Assembly (NCBI GenBank): GCA_003427395.1
Contig: BFEA01000317.1
Coordinates: 1,202,721 to 1,266,720 of the forward strand
DNA length: 64,000 bases
Direction: 5' to 3'
Source: Chara braunii
Taxonomy: Eukaryota > Streptophyta > Charophyceae > Charales > Characeae
The notes below the pieces were generated by a model that ran no database searches, had not been told where the DNA came from, and was given only the letters and a program-made list of their open reading frames with translations. This document shows, one piece after another, positions 56,311 to 64,000 of the stretch; the stretch's first letter is position 1, and each line of letters opens with the position of its first letter. A program made the position numbers and the translations under genes.

Positions 56311-57380
56311 TTGATGGTGGATATCTAGATGGAGGGCTGGGAGACTAAGTGGACGGGAGGCTGAGTGTGTGGTATCGGGGGAGAAGGAAGACTGAGGGAA
56401 GACTGTGTGGCCGGTGAGATGGAGCGATCGAGATTTGAGTGGTGGATGAAGAGAGGAGTGTGGGGGGCATTCGAGGAAACAATGATGTGGACTTAGACCA
56501 GGGAGGCGAGGACCGGATGGAAGAGAGGAAAGAGAATGAGATGGCAATGGGGAGCGAGAACGGGAAGGAGATGAGGAGGGAGAGGGTATTAGAGACCGGG
56601 TCGAAAGATAGTATTGATGGATATGGTAGGTAAATGGAGATAGCAAACTAGATGGAAGGAGCGGCTGGTGAATGAATGGGGACATGGGAGATAGAAAACT
56701 GGCTGAACTGAGAAATGCGGATGGGGGCGGTGTTGGGGGGTGGGGCAATCGGGGCTTGGGCGGTTTGGGCGGTGGATGGATGGATACTATTGAGAGGGAT
56801 TGAGGCGGTGAATGCTTTATGGGGTGGATGGGAGATTAGAAATGGAACCCGAATGGAAATGAGGATAGAAAACCGGGATGGAGATGAGGAGGGAGGCCAG
56901 GATGGAAGTGAAAAGGCGAGAGCAGATAGGATCGATGTCCGGAAGGTGAATGGGTAGCTGGGGATGCCGATTGCTCACGGAGAGGCGGATTAATGATAGA
57001 TGGATATCTAAAAAGGGAGGGAAGGCTGAGAAGCAAAGAAGAAAGGGGGACGAGTGAGTGGGATCGGAGTTGTGGAAGACTGAGGACAGACTGAAGACGA
57101 TGTGAGGAGATGGGGCGATTGGAACGTGTGCGCTCTCAAGTGAAGAGTGCGGGGGGGTTCGAGGACTGCGATTGATATATGGGGAAGATAAGTAGAAGGA
57201 AGATGGGGGGTTCGATCAGGGAGGCGAAGACGGGATGGCGATGAGGAGGGAGAATGGGAAGGGAATGAAGAAAGAAAACGGGATGGAGATGAGGGGCGGG
57301 GACGGGCTGGAGAAGAGGAGAGAGAAGGTGTTAGAGAAAATGTTAGGAGGCAATAAAGTCGGGAGGAATGTTAAAGACAA
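55500..57380. repeat. Purine-rich low-complexity DNA
   Basis: The plus strand is dominated by GA/GGA words (GATGGAGATGAGGAGGGAG-like) for nearly 1.9 kb, with no strict repeat unit. Minus-strand frames here are Ser/Pro/Leu artefacts. A short LINE tail is embedded at 56222-56308. Confidence 0.7.
56222..56308 (+). mobile_element. Very short LINE 3' end: hairpin plus poly(A)
   Basis: A perfect 13 bp stem, 56227-56239 with 56254-56266 (GGTGTTAGTGATG / CATCACTAACACC), has a 14-nt loop TCTGCTCCTATCAG, then a short linker and A-run (56279-56308). Only about 85 bases of the LINE were retained. Confidence 0.85.
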
Positions 57381-58160
57381 TTCTCACTCCAATATTGCAT
57401 GGCCCGCTTCTAGGTGTGTAGTTGGCTGAACTTGCTCAAATCGATCTTCCTCGAGGAAAAAGTTCACCTTGACACCCTCGTGTTCGAGTGGTGCTGTCCC
57501 ATATATGCCGCAATGAGAAACGTCTGGCACTCTGGTCCAAGGTCAAGTAGCTGAGCGGTTATGGCCGCCCAGGCCTTCGTGATACGCACTACAAGTTTAT
57601 GGTCGCGGGTTGCATACGGTGCCGCCCTGACAGACAACTGCTGCGTGGGGAGTGAAACACTCCTTCAATGTCCTTCAAGAGAGCGCCGCGTATTCAGCAG
57701 AATCCTCCGAACCACTATACTAAGCCGCCTCAAGCAGGCGCGCTGGGCGCACGCGCGCCAGGCGCCCTGGTGAGAGATGGTTATGGCGCGTCGGGCGACG
57801 TGATGTCGTCCGCATTCGAATTTCGAAGGCGCGACGGCGCGAGCGCGAGAGAGTGCGCTTACCGCAAGGCGCGAGTGTAAAAACCCCACAGCCAAACGTA
57901 CGTCCATGATATTTTAAACCCTCCTTATTTAGCCCTAGAAACTAGCCAAATTTCTCTCATGCGGGTCCCGCATGGATGTATCCGGACTAACTGTAGTCCA
58001 GGTACGTCCAAGAAGGTCCGGCGTTTTGAAAACGCCAAACCCTCCGAAGACAAGTTTGGGTAGTTTTCAGAGCTTTCATTTTCTTCCTACAACAAAACCA
58101 CCTTCAGTTTTTTTTTGCTTTGTCTTTTTCTGTTTCTAATGGGAGTGATACGAGCACCTC
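57381..58160. other. No gene recognised; GC-rich palindromic patch
   Basis: A GCGC-rich stretch at 57735-57880 has several short inverted words. A weak tRNA-like A-box/B-box pair (57549 and about 57604) does not fold into a cloverleaf. Confidence 0.4.
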
Positions 58161-58164
58161 CCTT

Positions 58165-58445
58165 CAGTAACCTGGCCTTTGTTGCTCCTGTCTATTGGCG
58201 GGAAGCATCACCTGCTGGGAACATACAACTGCCTTCTAGGTCATCGACATTGATTACCTTGCTCTGTCAGGGGATTGACTGATAGCCCTAAGGGGTTCAG
58301 TGCACAACCTCCTGTTTTTGGCTGCGTGGCTGTAATCTTTTTTTTTTTTTTTTTTTTNTTTTTTTTTGGAAACAAGCTCCATCTATTGGTGGGGAGCAGC
58401 ACCTGCCGGAAACCGGGTCCAGCGTCCCATAGATACAACCATATA
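58165..58445 (-). mobile_element. Two minus-strand LINE 3' end fragments
   Basis: The tail segment occurs at 58188-58222 with UTR to about 58290. It occurs again at 58378-58432, preceded by a T-run with one N (58338-58368). The second is a 5'-truncated copy with its own poly(A), apparently inserted next to the first. The piece 58470-58502 (GGGAACCGGGCCCAACGTCC) is a third partial match. Confidence 0.8.
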
Positions 58446-58639
58446 TATCCTCCCTAATTGTAGTAATTGGCACAAATTGGGAACCGGGCCCAACGTCCCA
58501 TAACGAGTACGTACAGAAAACTTCAGAAAACTTCAGAAAACTTCATCAGACACTTTCAAGAAAATGAGACAAGGAGCTACTAGAAAACTTTAGCTCGGAA
58601 CTATTGGAGCTACTTCAGACATGTTTATGACAATCTTCA

Positions 58640-58717
58640 TGAAAAATTTCAGAAACGACTCGACTCGGAACCCCCCCCTGAAAAATTTCAGAAACGACTC
58701 GACTCGGAACCCCCCCC
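58640..58717. repeat. Exact 39 bp tandem duplication
   Basis: Units 58640-58678 and 58679-58717 are identical, each ending in eight C residues. No N lies between, so unlike the 95 bp cases it may be real. Confidence 0.85.
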
Positions 58718-58719
58718 TC

Positions 58720-60445
58720 GATCCGCGTTGCCTCACTCCGGCAAGACTGATTGCAGCGGAGCCACCATCTCTACTACTGCTATGCCATACTCCCATCCTA
58801 CCAGCTAGCCCCCTCACTGGTAGGACGCGTGATAACCCACCATCTTCTCCTACTCACCTTATTAACTCTTACCGTCGTTTCAGAATCAAGAGAATAGGCC
58901 ACAAAGGTCCTACGATTGTTCCAAAAACTTTGAAAACCCACACACACCCTTCCAACGTTGTCCAAAACTGTCGTGCACTTCTGCCACTCTCTTCCAGTTC
59001 TCACACCCCCACTTTCTGCTGGGTTACAGGGCAACGCAACTCACCCCAGCTCCGACCAGCGTCGTCCTGGCAGCAACCCTTAGTTGTCCCGTGGGAAGCC
59101 CCCCCAAGACCTCCCCAGATCTCTCTACCAGACCTCACGCTCCTGCGTCGCAGGTTACAGGGCATCGAACAACCGCAGGTCTCGAGCACAACAGTGATGA
59201 CGCCACGTAAGACAAGTTGGTGGGGATCCCTAAGTCCTAAAACCATCCTAGGACCACTAAGCACCCAAATCTCTTTAGGACCTTCAAAAAATGTTTTAAA
59301 AATTAAAGAACGGGGGGGGGCAAAACTAAAACTGACCACTATCCTAGATTCCCCCTTCCAATAGATAGAGCGTCGGTCCAAGCTTTCAGCCCTCGTACCA
59401 GAGCTCACTTGATCTCATACCCCCTTCTGCTAGGGTAACAGGGCACCACAACCCTCCCCAATACCGATCAACCTAGCTCTGACGGACAGGAAATGCCTTC
59501 CTCCCTCGACAATTCCCGTAGCGGCAAACCCCTAAGCAGGTTACAGGGTCAATACCCCAGCGCCGGCTATGTCGGACGATCTGGTTATGCCTTCCACCCT
59601 CGGCATAACTTCCCAGGCCTCCAGCTCCCCCCGGGTTACAGAGCAGCGGCTCCAGCACCGGCCTGTGTCGTCCCAGCCTCGTCCTCCTGACTTACTCAAA
59701 ACAAACAACCATTTCTATTGAAAATCCCCTTACTACCTTCCCTCCTTCAAGCCTAGCTTCCCCGCCCCTTCGGCTCACTATGTAGCCCTGGAATTCTCTC
59801 CTTCCCTCAAAAGATTCTAACACTGCTATAAGCAGCCACCCCCTTGCCTTCTCTCCCCACCCGCCAGTACTGATCCGACCCTAAATCAGTCCGGCTAAGA
59901 GACAACAATCCCCCAATACCGCCTCCCCCCTCCGAGAATAACACCTCCCACCTTGTGAAACCCTCACGGGGGGAGGCTCCAACCCTCAAGGAAGACACCC
60001 CAGGCATACACAGCAAGCCATGCTCACCCCCCTCAAGACCANGAAGTTGGAACTAACAAGCCAATCCGAATCAAATTTTTAGAAGAACTGCAGAAGCTTA
60101 CTATTAGGCATCGACAATCAGAAAATGAGTTTGTGTCAAAAACAAGAAAAAAAAACAAGACCATAAGACCATAAGATCAATGATAAGGAAGACTACTACA
60201 TGACAAAAGTTACGAGAATTTATACGAAAATCAGGCTTAGATATCCTTAACGGATTTTCGAATCTGATTCCTAAACCGTGGTTTGAGAAACTCTTAGCGA
60301 AGATGTATAGCCCGAAAAAAGTATAAGAAATTATTTTCCAGAAGACACAATTCATAAAACCTAATTAGGTCATCATCATTTAGTAATCATCAAGAGTTGC
60401 GCACTTATCCTTTTTGAATTAATGGGATTAAAGGATCAATTAGAT
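58720..60445. other. C-rich DNA with dispersed GGTTACAGGGC motif; no gene recognised
   Basis: GGTTACAGGGC or close variants occur at 59022, 59153, 59433, 59539 and 59634 with irregular spacing. The 247-codon frame at 58621-59364 is Pro/Ser-rich and does not keep the motif in one frame. An N lies at 60042. From about 60060 the DNA becomes AT-rich with no frames. Confidence 0.4.
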
Positions 60446-60447
60446 AT

Positions 60448-60513
60448 TACGAATTGGAATACCCAATCAGATTAGTTCTTTACGAATTGGAATACCCAAT
60501 CAGATTAGTTCTT
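60448..60513. repeat. Exact 33 bp tandem duplication
   Basis: Units 60448-60480 and 60481-60513 are identical (TACGAATTGG...). They lie in AT-rich, non-coding DNA. Confidence 0.9.
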
Positions 60514-61205
60514 CAGGAATTTTGGATCGAAACAATCCTTTTGAAATCCAGATTAGAAAATCAGGGTTATCCAAGGGTAAATTTTGTGACAATCTATGAA
60601 AATCGATAGCAAGCTGGTTAGGGAACAATTAGAAAATTCATCACGTCTCGAGCACGTCAGAAGCAGAGCAGGATCTTTCCACTCTTCGAGATCACCCCTC
60701 TTCCTCCAAAACCCCCCTATTACCTTCACCCCCTCGAACCCTACCCCTCATCGTTTCCAGGAAACTGCTAGTTCACAAGCATAGACGCTACACCAACACT
60801 GAAAACATATTCGGCTATCGTCAAAAACGACAGTGTGGCTGCTATTTACCAAACCCGTTAGTAAGTCACCACAGGGAGTTCAAGCATACAAAACTAATAC
60901 CCTACTTGAGGAAGGGGGGGAAAGCTCAAAAAATAAAAGAAATAGGGAAAACCGACAACATCAATCCACTGAAACTCACGACTAAACTTGGAGGTTCCTA
61001 GCTCCATGCTCCCTCCTGCTTCTATGATCCTAACCAGCCTGTTGTTACCACGACCGCTACCCGACGAAGACGCGTGAGAGATTAGATGTACTTCGTCGAA
61101 ATCACCTCTCATAATGGAGCAACGCAACACGTGTCGTCTTCCATATCTTCTGTGCCCGCTCATACGCCCTCTTGGGCACGCTCAGACGCCCTCTTGAGCC
61201 CACTC
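60514..61205. other. No gene recognised
   Basis: AT-rich to mixed unique DNA; frames under 90 codons without motifs. Confidence 0.4.
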
Positions 61206-61210
61206 AGACG

Positions 61211-61505
61211 CTCTCCCGGGCACGCACTCCACCGCGCCAGGTTCCGGACCGCGCCATCGCCAGTGCTTCGTCCCACCGCACTGCCGCCAATGTGAAAACG
61301 ACGGGGGAAACCGGTTCAGGGTCGGGCGCAGCGCTCCCGGTAGCGCTGCGCCTGCGACCTCTCCCGAGCACGCGCTCCACCGCGCCAGGTTCTGGACCGC
61401 GCCATCGCCAGTGCTTCGTCTCACCGCACCGCCGCCAATGTGAAACGACGGGGGGAACCGGTTCAGGGTCGGGCGCAGCGCTCCCGGTAGCGTTGCGCCT
61501 GCGAC
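61211..61505. repeat. GC-rich tandem duplication, period 148 bp
   Basis: 61211-61358 and 61359-61505 are about 93 percent identical by eye, with differences mostly transitions. Both contain CGGTAGCG(C/T)TGCGCCTGCGAC. Frames through it reflect the duplication only. Confidence 0.9.
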
Positions 61506-62044
61506 CGCACCGGAGAAGGTGACCGTCACGCTTCCTCCCAGCCGCACGTGATCGAAAACCTGCGTGGCTGTAATCTCATGAAGTAGGATCTTGAATATCT
61601 CAGGGGATGTTGGACGGGCTTTCCAGCAAGGGTCGGGACCGACTAGGTCCAATTGACGCCTGTGCTCTGTGGTTTTCTATCACGTGCGGCCATCCTTGAC
61701 AAACGTCAATCGTTGATCGTGCACCGTATCGACTGCTAGTGTCGGTTGTCTTCATTTTCGTGGAGGTAGCTGCCCATCGGCCAGTAGAAAAATTTTAAAT
61801 TTATTTGTTGGTCATTTAGTTGGCCACTTTGCGTTGGCGCGAAGCTTCAATTCTATGGGTCTTTTAAGTGGGGGGTGTTTTTGAAGCTTCGCGCCGTGAT
61901 TTTTTTATGTGCAGAAATAGAGAATATTGAGATTTCCATGTGCACTGACAATCGAACGCGTCGTGGCAGACGGCGTCATTGTAGGCCAGTTGGTTGCCTT
62001 GCCTTTTCCCCCGCGCTAAGGCTTGAGAACGAGTGATGCACATA

Positions 62045-62045
<1 letters not shown>
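61506..62045. other. No gene recognised
   Basis: Unique DNA; GAAGCTTC(A/G)CGC words at 61841 and about 61885 are in inverted orientation. No frames of note. Confidence 0.4.
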
Positions 62046-62076
<31 letters not shown>

Positions 62077-62375
62077 ACCCCCACCAGTGTTAGTGGTACT
62101 GATAAGAGCAGACATCAATAGCACCTGGGGAGCATCTATTGGTGGGGAGCATCACCTACCGGAAAATGGGTCCAGCATCCCATATACAGATTGAAATTAG
62201 AGTACATCAGAACAAACTGTGGGATGTTCCTGCCAGCATTGATTACCCTGGGATCCAAGGGATTGACAGAGCAGGATATTGGGAGGAAGGGGAAACCTCT
62301 TCACCCTAATCTGGTGCCAGGTACATCACTACACACTAGTTTCTCCCTTCTCCTGAGCCATATTGAGTCATACTA
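62046..62375 (-). mobile_element. 5'-truncated LINE 3' end (minus strand)
   Basis: The T-run 62046-62072 is the minus-strand poly(A). A decayed hairpin pairs 62087-62098 with 62113-62124 around 14 nt. The tail segment is at 62128-62182 and the 3' UTR runs to about 62340. It appears inserted into the tail of the next LINE, whose own segment starts at 62378. Confidence 0.82.
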
Positions 62376-64000
62376 CTAGCTGGAAACTGGGTCCAACATC
62401 CCATTGCCTACGTGGGTGCTAGGCGGAGAACAAGAGCGTTTGAGAATGTTTGAGAAAGTCTGAGAAGGGGAATGAGAGATTAACTGAGTAGGGTATTGGA
62501 GTGGGGGGGGACCCCTTCACCATGGAGTCGGCGCCGAATGCACCTCTACCTGCTGCTAGTGTCATTCCCCCATGTTCCAGCGATTACTGCAGATACTGGG
62601 GGCCAGTGCTCCCATCCATATCTTAGGTGGACCGGCCAGGTGTGAGGAGGGATGGGGAGGCAGATTCTGTGCCCGGGGGGCGACCGAGAAGAGACCTAAT
62701 CCTCCTATTCGCTGTCTCCCTCCTGGCCGGTCCCGTCGGGATTGTGATGGGCGGGCACCACTCTCTCTCGGCCATACCAACTCAACTCAACTAAAGTGTT
62801 ATGTGATAGGGGGAAAGGATCCGGGAATTCAAAGGTCGAGGGTAGTGGGATGTCACTGGGGATCTCAGTCCATTTGTGGAAGAGCACTCGATAGTCCTTC
62901 TGAGTTTTCTCCAAGCGATCATTGCCATCCAAACGCCAGCCATCCCATTGTATCCATGCAATCCGTCCCCCCTGTTCCCCCCCTAACCAGTCCATGCAGA
63001 ATTCGTTTAATCTTTGAGTAATGTCCGATCTTTTTGTGAGGGCTCTCACCCCGTGAACTGTCTTTTTCCACCGAGATCTAATTGTTGTTTCAATCATGTC
63101 TTTGATCATTTCAGTTGTTTCACCGCCACCAACGTGGACATTTTCAAGTGCTAAGATACATCTACGACGCCATATAGCCCATAGCACAGCTTCCCTCCCA
63201 AGCCTGAATAGGTTGGTTGTGAAGGTCGAAGTTTGAGCGGTCTAGTGCCCGGTTAGTAGGGCCCTCCATTCCCATGGCCAGCTTCTGTTAGTGCCCAGTT
63301 GGTTCCAGACCCGGACTCATCCTCGCCATGTTAGAATAGAAGCAGGGCACTGCAGGAAGAGGTGTTCTATCGTCTCATTAATTTTCCGAGAGGGGAAGCC
63401 CTCCTTGCATGCATGGCACCAAGGGAGAGCGATCCCTTTCTACTCCAGATGGGTGTGATCAATAAGCCATGCATTCGTCGGAAGGCAGCGATGGTTGATC
63501 TGCCATTGAAGCGAAGCGAACTTGGCTGGTTTACTCTTCACCTCTTTGAACCATTTAATAACTCTTAGAGATTCCAATGGTACATTGAGGTGTCGTGCCC
63601 AGCGGTCTACGATGCGATCCCTTAATTTTATTCTAGTCCTGAGCATTCGATAGGTCGCTTTCACATCAAGTGTATGGAGGTACCGGTGTCTGGATGTTCC
63701 ATTGCTTGTTGAAATCTTCCATCTCCACTCTGCCACATCAATGGGAAGATCCTCGATTGACACTTCGGGACAGAAAACCACCCAGGATTCATTTGCACTT
63801 AGGACTCTTACTCTCTGGAGTATCTTGGCATCTATCCAGAAGACTTCGTCAGGCTCACCCCTGATCAACTGATTTTGCGGAGTACGGTAGAACAAGTTTA
63901 CCAGCACTTCTCCCGGTCTAGCAGATATTACTTGCCCCACTCGGGTTGCATCCCCCTTTAGCACAACCCAATCGCCTTCCTGTACAGTTGGTCCCCGTCG
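62376..64000 (-). pseudogene. Minus-strand LINE ORF2 3' portion, running off the window
   Basis: On the minus strand, 63964-63440 encodes the pre-zf-RVT part (YLHTLDVKATYRMLRTRIKL ... KFASLQWQINHRCLPTNAWL) matching 53820-54050. A zf-RVT-like stretch follows near 63300-63430. The C-terminal part at 63187-62705 (LWAIWRRRCILALE ... DPFPLSH) matches 54330-54730. The 3' UTR continues to 62376, where another LINE tail interrupts. Identity to the 50-55 kb copy is moderate, so it is a different subfamily. RT and endonuclease would lie beyond 64000. Confidence 0.88.

Noticed and set aside
55349-56748. Large minus-strand Ser/Pro/Leu-rich frames (218 and 225 codons)
   Set aside because: Upstream of about 55485 the translation is pure reflection of purine-rich DNA, with no domain and no stable composition beyond it.
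57540-57625. tRNA-like sequence with A-box and B-box resemblance, possible SINE head
   Set aside because: No acceptor or T-stem pairing could be drawn, the B-box match is weak, and there is no poly(A) or second copy nearby.
38370-62375. Dispersed tail fragments read as an independent SINE family
   Set aside because: The same tail follows ORF2 in the copies at 54765-55091, 62376-62700 and 25490-26060, so 5'-truncated LINEs explain them without a SINE.

Overview
The window looks like repeat-dense nuclear DNA of a green-lineage (streptophyte) eukaryote. The evidence is a Ty3/gypsy element primed by initiator-Met tRNA, a chromodomain-bearing gypsy element, L1-type LINEs with a zf-RVT tail, AT-rich TIR elements, long microsatellites and no prokaryotic gene organisation. 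A charophyte such as Chara is my guess at the source, but the sequence does not prove it. No intact host gene, tRNA, rRNA or CRISPR array was found. Nearly everything recognisable is a transposon or an assembly scar.

Layout. 1-12191: a near-complete, roughly 12.3 kb Ty3/gypsy element. Its 5' LTR is cut by the window start. A tRNA-iMet primer site is followed by one long gag-protease-RT-RNase H-PHD finger-integrase frame with stops, then about 4.4 kb holding three further sense ORFs, a polypurine tract and the 3' LTR. It sits inside the endonuclease region of a LINE that resumes directly at the LTR edge (12192-16385). 16.5-24.8 kb: a LINE tail, a 933 bp gap, pyrimidine tracts and a 412 bp tandem duplication. 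24.8-31.7 kb: short TIR elements with GC-rich heads, a minus-strand LINE remnant and a decayed coding remnant. 31.8-36.3 kb: a dead chromovirus. 37.5-38.3 kb: a minus-strand reverse transcriptase remnant of another lineage. 38.4-44.1 kb: several LINE 3' ends, a Nextera junction adapter (chimeric join) and a minus-strand LINE ORF1. About 44.4-55.09 kb: the most complete LINE, with a tandem-module 5' region, an unusually long ORF1, an endonuclease-RT ORF2, a 3' UTR and poly(A). 55-62 kb: a truncated minus-strand reading frame, purine-rich DNA, LINE tails and small tandem duplications. 62-64 kb: minus-strand LINE ORF2 running off the end.

One LINE family links the window. Its 3' end is present at least a dozen times in both orientations. 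It carries a shared segment (CCAGCAGGTG...CCCCACCAATAGATGGAG) and a terminal hairpin whose stem differs from copy to copy yet stays paired around a 14-nt loop. The gypsy element's PHD-like finger and its stop-start-overlapped accessory ORFs are the other main novelties. Disabling changes across the window are largely consistent with C-to-T/G-to-A decay. Two single-N joins flanked by exact 95 bp duplicates, and the adapter at 42574-42609, show that local contiguity is partly artificial.
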